NCBI RefSeq assembly: GCF_032854445.1
Contig: NC_088302.1
Span: 35,902,191-35,966,190 of the forward strand
Length of the DNA stretch: 64,000 nucleotides
Origin: Liolophura sinensis
Taxonomy: Eukaryota > Mollusca > Polyplacophora > Chitonida > Chitonidae
Reading direction: 5' to 3'
Position numbers and translations under genes: made by a program. The notes under the pieces were generated by a model. It did not search any database. It was not told the DNA's origin and was given only the letters and a program-made list of their open reading frames with translations. The stretch's first letter is position 1, and each line of letters opens with the position of its first letter. Positions 13,817 to 26,429 of the stretch are shown in pieces.

Positions 13817-14423
13817 AAGGCATACATAACTAAGTTTTACACTTTAACAATAGTGGGCTCTGAACATATTTGTTTGGTGAATTTTGTCATAAACATTACA
13901 AAGAGGTGAAGCGATCCAGCATAATGTCTCAGTACCCTTTACCCAATTACCTTGTGTACACATCACTAACCAAATCTAACAGGCATATTTAATAAATCAT
14001 AACCACTGTGTCTCATCTACACCCTGGTCTTTTTCCAGAATTTAAGCGTCAAGTTCGACATTCGTGTTCCAATCGTAGACCATGAAAGAGATATTCCTAA
14101 TCGATAATCGTAAGATCGTTTTCAAGGAGACCTTTCCGTGGTTTCCTTGTCTACGGTATTGGCATATCCAGCCTTACATCATCTGCACTACACCTATCGA
14201 ACGGACCAGAACTGTCTGCTATCAAACCGAAGAACGCCAAAAACAATATTTCGCTCATATGACAGTTGTCAGCTTTACAGGTGGCGGAAACAGAAACTCC
14301 AAAATATAAGACATCATTCAATGTTCTTGTCACCTTATTTAAATGTTGATTTTGTTTGAAAGTTCTCTTGTCTTAGCGTTTATTTACACTAAGGATCATT
14401 TTAGCCATGTACAACTGCAGTCA

Positions 14424-14648
14424 CTTTATTTATTTATTTATTTGATTGGTGTCTTACACCACACTCAAGAATATTTCACTTATATGTCAGCGGCCAGTAT
14501 TATGGTGGGAGGAAACTGAACAGAGCCCAGGGCAAACCCATAACCATCCACAGATTGCTTGCACAACAGGAAAGGAAGCCATCATTGGTGAAGCAGTGAC
14601 TGCACTGGTGAGAGGCTGCTGGGTTATGGCGTGGCACTGGCATGCTGA
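14424..14648 (-). mobile_element. SINE, diverged, internal deletion
   Basis: The main-family tail and middle are clear (tttgattggtgtcttacacc, attatggtgggaggaaac). The region near 14570-14600 is shortened relative to other copies, and the head (gcactggtgagaggctgctgg) is retained. Confidence 0.8.
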
Positions 14649-17566
14649 CTACTTCGTCCCCATCTGTAGTTATGAGAAGCACAAGTATGCATCACACATG
14701 GATCACTGTATACTAGTACATACTATAAATCATTCAGTCATTTCTTCGAGCAAGCGCCAGGAATTAAAATGAAAATCCGACAGGTCTTAATAAGTTTCAC
14801 ATTATGTGTGTTTATTTCATTAAGTTACAAACATGCCACATGCATAATTTTGATTGACATTATTGGATGGAATAGATTAGACTGAAATAAATAACCACTT
14901 TCATATGTATACATACATATATATCTTTATAGTACAATTTGGTATGAAGTAAGGGGTCACGGCATCAACTGCTAGTGCTTGTCTTATACTCAGTAGCCCT
15001 CTAACAATGATCTACTTGTATCTACATTTACATCAGCTACAAGGCCACACCTATACCTAACAAATAGATACAAATGAGTGTGTGTTCATATACACAGAAT
15101 TCAACAAAGACTGCAATATACAAATCTACAGTGTTTATAAAGATGTATTATAAAAACATAGCTGCTCTTCTATACACTGAAGTCAATCATCCAGTCATTT
15201 GTCAACGTGTCTTGGTCAAGCCACACAGCAAATATCATTGTTCCCTCTGATGAGATTAACAAAAGTATGAAAATTACTTTTACATGAAAAGGAAAACTAG
15301 AATGAAAATTGTGGTTTTCAGGGAGACGAACATTTTGCCCAACTTTTTTTTTAATTCCATTTTTCAGGCCTATTTTATATCCATTAATAACCCCTCTATT
15401 TTCTGCATATTTTCCATCATTGGTTGAAAATGTCTGAACTTACGGGAAATTGGGACCAGCTTAGAGCCGCCATTTGAACTCTTACCCCATCAGTGGGTGG
15501 GGGGGGGGGGGGAGATATGTAGGCTACTTGATTTTCAGACTGAATACTAGTGGTAAAGCTCTGGTTTAAAGCCATTTTTCTCTCCATGAATAAACTTGTA
15601 TTTTCATATTTTTACACGCTGGGACACTTCCTCACCTGCGTAAATGGGGTAACACAACAAAACTGAGCAGGGCTCAACAGATGTTACGCATAATATCAGC
15701 ATCTTCCACATATCAGTATCTTCCACACAAAGATCAGCTCATTTACTACATGTAATGTAAAAGGCTCACATGAAGGGGAGAAGATATTGACCATACTACA
15801 TGGCAAAAGATAACATAATGATATCAAAAAAACATCTAAGTTTCCCTTGACTACGACATCATTAACAGCTCAGATCTTATTAACACTGAACCCCCTGCTC
15901 ACATTAAGAGATAACCCAGTATCACATAAATATAAGACGGAATCAAGGTCACGGTCATCAACTAAATTGTTTGTACACGGGCAGCCAGAGACAAATACAA
16001 TAGGAACGTGTATAAAAGTAAAAAAGTATCAAACTTGACATGGCAACAAAAAAATGTAATACATCAGATCTGCTGGCAAGAACTTAATATTTATGGTGAA
16101 AGATCATAAAAATATCACACATGAAATGGTTACAGTCTGCAAAATGTTTACAAAAAAAAAACGGCAGTGCCACTAAGTGACGTAAATTCACACACATAAT
16201 ACATGAGACAGAGGAATTTTTCTAGCATGTACGCATACATGCTTCTATCTTCAGGTTTTTTCTCATCAGTAACTGATAGTTGGAAAAAGCTGCATGTCTG
16301 ACTGAACACGGTGGTAATCATTTGTAAATGCTCGGTGAGCCAAACAAAAATCACTCTCATAAAAAATATAACTGTTTACCTTTCGCTCTTTAGTTATCGG
16401 AGGAAGATAGTACATAAATATGTGTTACAATGTTAACTGACATTTTGCTACATTCTACAATACCATAGATCAAAAGTCTGAATTCAACATTATAAGCTTT
16501 TATGGCAATTTTCATTACCAGTACAGTATCAGTACTCACATCTGTAATAAGTGCACAGCTCATGGGAATGTACCAATATACGTCTATTATATCTGATCTG
16601 GAATTTGAATACCAGTCATTTACCTGCTCCAAACAGTTTTATTTGACTAATAAAGGTCTTTTAACAGTTTTCTTCTGGAAGGTAGGGTGATATCCCAATG
16701 GAAAGAATAACAATCCATTACCTTTATTTACCTCAAAAAATGGATTTTGGAGAGGGAGGGGGGGATTTGTTGGACCAATATAGTACATGTGATCATCAAA
16801 GACAAATGAAGTGTGTAAATGTAACACTTTGTTCTAGCTGGGTCAGATTAACTGTAAATTATTGCTCAACTGATAACATACATACATGTACATAAAGCAT
16901 TCCTTAATATACCAGGAAGTAGAACAGTCCTTGTACCTGATATGAGTGAACCATGTGATTGGATTTACAAATAAGATAACTCACCCCTTCTGTGAAAACT
17001 GGTGTGGTAAAGCAACACTGGCATTCTGGAGGTGCTGAAGGTACCCAGCCCCACCCCCACTAAGCAATTTTTCATTAACCATCATAAAACTCTCCCACTG
17101 ATCAAATAAGAAAGTACTGGAGACATATTTGACTTGTACAAGTGAAATTAGCGATGCAAAGAAGGAAAAAAATAAATAAAAATTTTTTAAAAAGCTAGAA
17201 ATCTGAAATGCTTTATATCCACAGTAGTAAACTGGGTAAACCTTGAAGAAAAAACAGCAAGAAACTCAAACCTATTTAGATAAATTGATTAAGACATCAT
17301 CATTGTATTATTGTGGTGAAATGTTCCAAAAAAAAAAAAAAAAACTAGTTAACTAGTTAGCATGACAGCCCAGGAAACAGGGAAACTAATCCACACTTTT
17401 TTCAAGAAAAATATTTCCTATCAATCAAGATTTCTCAAAAAAGCACAGATGCAAATGTGTATCCAAGTTCAAAATGTAAGGCGAATGTAAACTCCTTTGT
17501 GAAGTCATATTCCAAAAAGGCCAGACCTATAGTTAAGAAATCATACACCAATTGTCACAACATGTA

Positions 17567-17813
17567 TTTATTTATTTATTTATTTGAATGGTGTTTTACG
17601 TCGTACTCAAGAACATTTCACTTATGCACCCTCAGCCAGCATTATAGTGAGAGAAAACCAGACAGAAAACCAGAGGAAACCCACGACCATCCGCAGGCTG
17701 TTGGCAGACCTTCCCACTTACGGTTGGAGAGGAAGCCAGCATGAGCTGAGCTTGAACTCACAGCGACTGCACTGGTGAGAGGCTTCTGGGTCATTACGCT
17801 GCGCTAGCGCGCT
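17567..17813 (-). mobile_element. SINE, full length, with target-site duplication
   Basis: A complete element from the (TTTA)n tail complement to the gcgctagcgcgct head. It is flanked by a 13-bp direct repeat with one mismatch (gtcacaacatgta at 17554-17566 and gttacaacatgta at 17814-17826), which defines both ends. Confidence 0.92.
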
Positions 17814-17965
17814 GTTACAACATGTATGATTAGGTATTAAAAATACAAATGGTCAATCAGTACACTGTAAATGCATCAATCTGATCTCAAACAAATGTAT
17901 AATAAACGACCATATACTGGATGGAATGAATCTTTGGACATTAAAGTGTATACAAGTATATATGG

Positions 17966-17996
<31 letters not shown>

Positions 17997-17998
17997 TA
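17966..17998. repeat. (TA)n(CA)n microsatellite
   Basis: A short alternating TA run passing into CA. Confidence 0.85.
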
Positions 17999-19564
17999 TG
18001 CAGTATATGATGTCCCCCTATAATAACATTGTAATAAAAACTATCATCATAATGAAAAGTGTACATTCGAGGGTGACTTACTCCACTCAGATCATAGCAT
18101 CCACAGGTTAGTCAGAAAAGCAGGTTAAAAATCCAAAAAAAATTGTGGTCTCAGTAACAAATAATGGAATGCAAAAGTAGCTTTTTTTCTTATAAATATT
18201 TAGACAATTTAAACTGCAATACATCTGACTATAAATAAAAGCTTGAAAGCAATGATTCCAATCACAGAAGGTTATCAATATCAAATAGGAACATTTGTTT
18301 CAACTGTTATCACAGAAAACATGATTTTGTTGCAAAAACTAAGTGCTTCTATTCATTTTATTTTTAATGTAGTCTTTCAATGACCACTTTCACAAAAGTC
18401 TTATTTCATGTAACATTTTTTCGTAAATATTGTAATTCTTCAAAATTTTCAATTGTCTCTGCGACCAATATTTTGAAACATTCTGACAGAACTATGGGAT
18501 GTGGAGAAATAATTTGCACAGTTTTACAAAGCTTGCATCTTTAGGGACACCAATCATTTTCATTTTTAGGTTCATTTTTTTTTACAATTTTTCATTTTAG
18601 GTTCATTTTAACAATAGTTGTATGCATAAATTCCACTGCAAAAGGTGCTTCAGACATTGGAAAGATTAAAAATTTACAGTAATCTATAGTGACATAAGGT
18701 AATGCCATTTGCCAGGGAAGTTACAACTAAAAAATATTTACCAAAAAGAGAAAGCAGCCAATGACCCTTTTGATCTATACAGTAAACTGGACTTCAAAAC
18801 TGCTATGACCTTTCAAGGTAATTTCTCACAACCATGACTGATGTAAAAATACAAACGTAATATCATGAAGATATGGACGGGGTAAACTGTATGACATCTG
18901 ACAGTAATAAATAATGAGGGTAAATGTGATATGTATAGATGTAGCTTTGTAGAAGAAAACAAAACATACTGCTAACAAAACACACTGTTAACACTACAAA
19001 CTGCTGACTGACATAAATGGGTTTGCCCAAATATAGCTGTGCCAGAAATAATCATCCCAGGAAAAATGTAAGGCCTCTGACATCAGAGATACGGCTGTGA
19101 CTTTAGGCCAGCAGGTTTGTAAGGTACGTGGCAAAAACTGGTTTACTCTGAGCAGTCTGGTTTTCTCGACCAACAAAACTGACTTCTTTCGTAAAAGTGA
19201 AAAAATCTTAAGTACAGCATTAAACACAAATCAATAGAATAATTAAACAAATAAAAATGTAACCTATTTATTCATCTATCGAAGTATCAAAAAAAGACAT
19301 TACTAAACTTCTGAGTTTCTATGTCAAGAAACTAGATGCAATATCACTGCCAAATGTTACTATTAAACACACACAAAAAATATTACAAAAAAAAACCTGG
19401 TTGACGATTACAATTTTTAGTAGTAACCTTATAAAAAGAAAATTTAGCACTTATTTCAGACCAGCCCCTTTTCTTGACAATCATAACGTCACAAAGAATC
19501 CAAGAAATTTTCCTGTAACATTATCACAATTACTCTTAACCATGGGATAATGAAAGCAGGGACA

Positions 19565-19704
19565 GGGCCCAGTTTCACAAAGTGGTGTATGACATTTTTT
19601 CATCGTACATTTGTTGTACGACATATTATATGTCACTACAACCATGCCAATGTCTTATATGTGCGATTATCGTACATGTACGACATCTTTGTGAAACTGG
19701 GCCC
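19565..19704. mobile_element. Palindromic MITE-like element, copy 1
   Basis: The termini gggcccagtttcacaaag and ctttgtgaaactgggccc are exact inverted complements. The 140-bp interior contains further inverted words (cgtac/gtacg). There is no coding capacity. The same ends recur 88 bp away in a second element. Confidence 0.85.
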
Positions 19705-19791
19705 AGATCTTCAAAGTTCATTTCAAATATAAAAAATCAATGACTAAACGAAGTTTATATGTCATTACTCTTTGGAGACAGCCAAGAGACA

Positions 19792-19913
19792 GGGCCCACT
19801 TTCACACAACTTGGTAAGTCATATTTCTCGTAACTTTCTCCTGGGTTACAGAGCCATAAGGCAGTGTCACATAGGAGAAAGGTTACAAAAAATTGCTTTG
19901 TGAAAGTGGGCCC
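19792..19913. mobile_element. Palindromic MITE-like element, copy 2
   Basis: The termini gggcccactttcacacaa and gctttgtgaaagtgggccc are near-perfect inverted complements and match the family of the 19565-19704 element. The interior differs. An agaca word flanks both sides, a possible short target-site duplication. Confidence 0.82.
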
Positions 19914-20997
19914 AGACAAGATAAGCAGGGTAAAACTACCCCTTACACTAATTTCCTTTTTTGAATAGTTATTTTTTTATTAATACTCAAGCTGTTTTAT
20001 TTTCTTCTTCTAGCACTTTTTATCATGAAATAATGTGAACAGTATAGATGAAATATATTTACTACCAAATCCACCAAAAAAGATACCAAATCTGTTGATG
20101 AGTTTTAGAAATGACTAATACATGAAATTTATGTCAGTGATTTCATGAATAACTCATCGCTTATGTATATCAAATAGGCAGCTCAATATCTTGACAGCTG
20201 AAAACACATACACATGTACAAATACATGTATAACTGTACCTAAACAAGAAAGTAAACTTTTGTAGAGACTTCAGATCTGCAGCATCTTACACGGAGACAG
20301 TAGCACAGTGGGTAATAGAACAAACCACACATGAATCACACCACAAATAGGTATAACAGACTGTACAACTGTATCATAACACATCAGCCAATGAAAATCA
20401 AGATATGTACATGTAAATACACAGTAATTGAGAAAGCTCAAAAACAAATAACAGGCCTTCTCTCATTGGTCAGTTGACAAAATCACATACTAGTGGCTGA
20501 AAGGCAATGTATACTGTGTATACCAGTAAAAACAACAGTAGATAACAGAGCTGATTAAACAGTACTTTTGCTGTCTATCCATCCAGCAATTTTGGTTCTT
20601 AGGAACACCTGGGTTTTTAAATAATTCATATGGTGAAAATTTGCCTCAACCACACAGACAATGCATGATTTTTCTTGCCACAAATTTCAACATTAAAACT
20701 TCACTTTCCTTTGTACAAATAGTCTTCCTTCCTCTCAGAAAGGTATTTGATTAGCACTTTTAGTACGAATCAACACCTGGTGACAAAAAAATTTTTGCTA
20801 ACTTAATTTCTAAACTTTTGCATCTTCTTCTAAAGACAAGTAGACTATCCACAAGCTTTCCTCGTCACATTACAACTGTCCCTCGCTTGCCTTCATTCTC
20901 AGGACCTCTGAGTCAGTGCTGGTGAATCACCTTTGGGTAAGCTTTGATGTGAAACATCACCATGTAGGGGTACATGTAAACAGAACAATTGGTGCTG

Positions 20998-21109
20998 TCA
21001 CGTGGCCACACCCCAAGACAAGGAGAATGCCATCTCTACCAGGTTCTGATTGGCTGAATCATGGATACACACATACACCTCTCTACTGTATGGAGGAGGG
21101 AAAACACGC
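20998..21109 (-). CDS. INTU: INTU exon 19 (terminal)
   Basis: Acceptor tttctttccag. Phase 2 entry completes the Gly codon of exon 18. Encodes about residues 898-934 with [19 protein letters not shown], matching the conserved Inturned C-terminus, and ends in TGA. Confidence 0.93.
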
Positions 21110-24100
21110 CTGGAAAGAAAAGTAGGGGAAAAGGCTAAAATATGAATTAGCAAAATTTTGGGCAGAGCATTGAAATTGACAGATTAAAACATAAATACAT
21201 GTTTGGCAGAGGGCTTAAAAGTGCACTACATGTATTACAGTCTATGATGACGCAAATTAGTAAAAAATTGACAAACAGATAATCATCTGCAGGGAGAGAG
21301 GCATATATACATATGCTATATTGGCTGAATGCAAGTGATCCAGTGAGCTTCCCATAAGATCACCTTACTGTCGCGAGAGCTCTACTGGTCACTTATTGAA
21401 AGAAAAGCCCTATCTGATTCCCTAAGACAGGCTGGGATTGCAAGGCTTGGGACTGTATGTCACATATGTGAGTCTTAACACTGGACATGAAAACAGTAAT
21501 AGTGGTATCCTTACCCTATGACCCAGTACGCCAGTGTGGGTGGTGGTTTCTTGGGATCGTTCCACGTCCCAGGCATGAACTGAAATAACACAGCCTGCTC
21601 CTTCACCTCACTGTAGAACTGTCGTGAGCTGAATCTGTACAACTTGCTGACACTTTGCATCTGTGAACAAGTGTGTGTACATAAAATATTATCAGCTTAA
21701 ATTTGCTGACATCGAAACACTATAAGGTTGCTACTCCTCTGTGAATACTTGTCACCAGTACAATTTAACCACCAGCGGACCACTGAAAACTGTATCGGAA
21801 AATAGCTTATTTTTTCAGAAGTTTATTGACCAAGTTAAATGTAACCAAATATTTAAGAAATACTGTTCCTGCTTTGGATGTTTAGCAGCAATTTTATAGT
21901 CAATAAGGTGGATGTGGTTATTATTTTAAGTTGACATAGCTGCGTTACACCTGACCTGTGATATCCATTAATTCATTTTTGTCAACGAAAAAAACATCTT
22001 GTTTTATAACAGTCCTGCCCAATTACCTCATTTGGCGAGGGTTTAGCACGTGTCCCAAAGGGAATAAAACATGAGATTTACGGTCTTTGATCGACTTCTT
22101 TATTTGTACATGTAATACCAAACTGGTCAAGTGTCATAGAATTGTACTTTATGGTCAGTTTTATAGTACTGATAACGTATGTCATCAATGACTAAGCTCA
22201 CTGTGTTTTTAGTTCCCTTACCTTTAAAGGACTGTCACAATATGAACTTGCACAGCCATTTTGAATACCCCAATCCCATTAAATGGCATGGCCTCTTATC
22301 TTGTTTAGGTTATCCACACAGGCGAAAGCACAACACCACAGAATGACAGACACCCACGTACATCTTCCACTTAGTTTATTTATTTTATTTCTTTCACTGG
22401 AGTTTTACGCCACACTTAAGAATATTTCACTTATACGACGGTCGCCAGCATTTTAGTGGGAGGAAACCAAACAGAGCCCTGGGACAACAAACGACCATCC
22501 ACAGGTTGCTAGCACACCTTCCCACATGCGGCTGGAGAGGAAGCCCCACGCAGTTTAAGATGGTAAACTGTTGCACATGCCCTTAAGAGGTGTATTACCT
22601 GTTTCTGCTTGGCACACTCAAACTGTTTGTGTATCTGTAGAGCACACCTGTGGAAGTTGGACAGCACCTGGCTGTGTATAGCACCATTCACGACGGAGAG
22701 CTCATGCTGACTGGGACACACGTAAACACCTTCCAGTGTCTCTAAGCTGATGTAGTGGAACAGAATGTTACTCACACCACGAGTTATCCTGTACAAAACA
22801 AAACAAATACGGTTTACTACACAAAGCTTTTTCCAGCTACATACATGAAAACATACATAAAATAAACATCCAACCAGATCTAGCCTATGTCTTCAAATTT
22901 TTCGCTTATTTAGGTACAACACTGAATGCAATTTAACGCCCTTAATGTTTGGACTATGGAGATAATTTGTGTTTTGTGGGTTAGCGAACATCAGGACTTA
23001 ACACAGAAAACATCATTTTATTTTTAGTCTATGCAGAGAAATGCCATCAAAACATGTTTAAACAACACCAGGTGAAAATGCTATAAAGATGAAGAAATAG
23101 GGTAAGTCTGCTTTTCTTTCAAAAGTCAAGGTATTGTTATAACAGATAGGGCAAGGGCTAATACCTTATTTCCAAACTCGTGACTAAGGGCACAATGCAG
23201 TATGAAGTTTTCTAGCAATGTATGTACATCCCTGACTTACTTATTGCTGAGGGTGGTGTCCTGTAACATGCCCAGACTTCTGCTCAGGCTGGACATATCT
23301 AGTAAACCTCCTCCCCTGGAACGCCCCTACAGTGACAGGTAAAAAAAAAAAAAAAACATGTAGATATCTATATTGCAGGGGAATCTATTTACACCTTACA
23401 AAGGTAAACAAAGCAACTGAAATGGGAAATTTATTTCCTTGATTAACCTGCAACCTTCACGGTACGTAGAAAAGACGCCATAAAAGCATATTATCACTAC
23501 CCTAATTCCTCAACCTTTTCGCATATGAAAGAGGAACTTTCAGTACACTATGTATAATTGGATTTTGGAGACATTCGTTGGGTTGGCCAGTTTCAGAGCT
23601 TCACAAAAGCTATAATTTTATCAGTCTACACACAATAATGTCTGCAGAATATGCCTGAATAAACACCGTTCAAACATGCGAAAAGGTTAAAAAAATTACA
23701 AGAAATACTGTTATTGTTTAATCTCAGATTACACATACTCACAATATACATTTATATGCACAGTATTGTAAAGTTTACACACATGCACTACAAAAACAAT
23801 TTAATCTGTTAGTGAAGGCATAAAGTAGTCCACTGTAGTCAAAGCAGAACTGTTCCAAAGATGGATTCCTAAAGTTAATCCACATCCATCATAATAAAAT
23901 AAAGATGTTGCAACACTTCTTAATTTATTCATATGCTGATCTTTCATAATTCTTTATGAATAGCATACCCGTTGTGCCCCCGAACTACTCCCACTCCCAG
24001 CCGACTCCAAAGAGCCATTAGATGACCTGTGGCTCTGACGCCGTAAGGCTGTGGGGGTGGAGGTTTCAGTGTTACCTACAGAGTGACTATCATCACTATC

Positions 24101-26382
24101 GCCTGGGGACAGAGAAGAAATATCTGGTGTCAGCACAGTCACACATTTGACTGATGAAAACAAGGAAGTAATGAGTTTGATTGTTAACATAATCTGATGA
24201 TAATGCAGTACAATGCAAAATGAGCGCAATTCCATCACCACGATGTAGCCAATTCCATGTAGATGTACAATATACCATAATGTATGCAAATCTCAATTTT
24301 ATTTGTGAGAAGAGTGGGAAGGTCTTTCAGCAACCTGTGGATGGTCGTTGGGTTCCCCAGGGCTCTGCCCGGTTTCCTCCCGCCGTAATGCTGGCCGCCT
24401 TCGTAGCAGTAAAACATTCTTGAGTACAGTGTAAAACACTAATCAAATAAATAAATAAATATTGGTCACAAAGTTATTTTCTTTTAAAAATGATGTCCTT
24501 AACTTTTACTCTTATACAACCACTTAACAAGCACATTTATTTCATCCCCTTATTACAAATTATTATATAATGTCTCAGACAATGTGTAATCCAAGACGCA
24601 GACATTACCTCCAAAAGAGACTGGTCTTTTGTCGAGCTGTGGGCTGGCTTTCCACTTGTAGTTACTTTCTGGTGTGTGCTTGTTGGGAGTTAACACTGAA
24701 ACGGAGAGAAGGATTAACTTCATCATACCTGAACAAACTTGAAAGATAACCTAACAACTCTGAGTTCTCTCCCTTAGATACCTTTCATAATACACATGGC
24801 TGAACATTGAAGACGCACAGTGCTAATATGCATGTAACACTTAAAAAGCTGCTGCCATGCTTTATGACCCATCACTCACTGTTTTTTAAGTTTGCAAAGT
24901 GTATCAAAGCTCTGTACTTTTCTTTCACTCAGCAAAATCCCGCACAAAAAAAATACATAACTTGTCCTTTAGTCTTTCATTGTTCGTTCTCAGCCAACAG
25001 TAAAACTGCATGTATGCTTAGGATTCCTATTAGTTCATTTCCAGCTCATGCTGTCTTCCTCTCCAGCCATACGTGGGAAGGTCTGCCAGCAACCTGTGGA
25101 CGGTTGTGGGTTTCCCCCCAGGCTCTGCCCGGTTTCCACCCACCATAATGCTCGCCGTCGTCGTATATGTGAAATATTCTTGAGTACGGCGTAAAACACA
25201 AATCAAATAAATAAACAAATATGCTTAGGACGTGAAACTGAAACTCAAAGCACCGTTTGTATTTCTGTAACCCAATTCTTAACAAATCTCTGAAATACCT
25301 GAGCGTGGAGAGTTCTGTATCTTGGTGATGGGGGACACCTGTGACAGTTCTTCCTTTCCACGACTAGAGGCAGCTAACATCCAGTCAGCCCCAACAAGGC
25401 TTGGCCCTCCAGGAATCGTCTGCAGCCTGAAGATTAATGCAATCAGGGATATTACCACATATTAAGGTAACAGTAGCTAGACTATTACATATGGTAATTT
25501 TTTTTTCATAAACGTTGTAATATTCTGTTCATACATATCTTAAAATAATTTTTAAACATGTATGAAAGAGAGTAAACGCAAAATTACACTATAGATAAAA
25601 ATATAATGAGGATTAACAAAAAAAATGTTACAGGGAAACAAAATTCCCTCTATTAGCACCAGAACAGATCATCTGTACGCTGGTTTAAGACAGGCTTGTT
25701 TTACCTTGTCTCACAGGTTTCTGTAAGCTCTGCCCCCTCCAGCTGTAAGAGAGTTGCCTTGACCTGATCTACGTAGAAGGGGTCAGGTGAGGGGTGTCCA
25801 TCAGCCCAGGCTGCACACCCACCAGCCTCCAGTAGCACTGCCAGAACAGTGTGACGCTGAAACAAGGCAGTATCCTGGGTGAATGGATAGTACAACTACA
25901 CGAGATGGCCTGCACGGTGTTTTAATGTGACAACACACCAGCAAGCCACCAACACATAATAATCAAAAAACAAGTTAATGTTCTGTATTAAGTGCCCATG
26001 AGTCATCCCTAATTAAACATGACAGAATATATGTTCAGAAAAATATCACTGTCATGACTTTCTTCCCCTTCCTGATGACACTGATAATAGGCATTAAGAT
26101 TAAGAAGACAATATGATTACTGTGGCCAATTTTCTTGACCTATTCGCAACAATGACAATGTACCTGTAGATGAAGTTTTTATCACAAATTTCTGCAGAAA
26201 CAGGACACAACAATGTCCGAGTTGAATTGTAGCCGATGACAAACAGGGGAGATAACTCTGACAAGCACATCAAAATTGTCGCTTTTCAGGAGATACTTTG
26301 GAAACGCCATTATTCCTGACTGGAGAGACAGCTCTCATTAAATGTGAGCACAGATAATTTAAAAAAAATAATAACAACAAAA

Positions 26383-26429
<47 letters not shown>

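Larger units (their letters stand above)
14650..20997. other. Gene-poor stretch downstream of INTU
   Basis: No exon I can support. It includes a poly-G tract at 15496-15512, one full SINE, a TA/CA microsatellite near 17966-17998 and the two palindromic elements at 19565-19704 and 19792-19913. Part of the right end may be INTU 3' untranslated sequence; I could not fix its polyadenylation site. Confidence 0.5.

Noticed and set aside
13480-13827. Reverse ORF of 115 codons, and similar ORFs at 8.8-9.1, 17.5-17.8, 25.0-25.3 and 49.7-50.0 kb
   Set aside because: They are translations of the main SINE; the same peptide words (TYGRRGSQHEL) recur in each.
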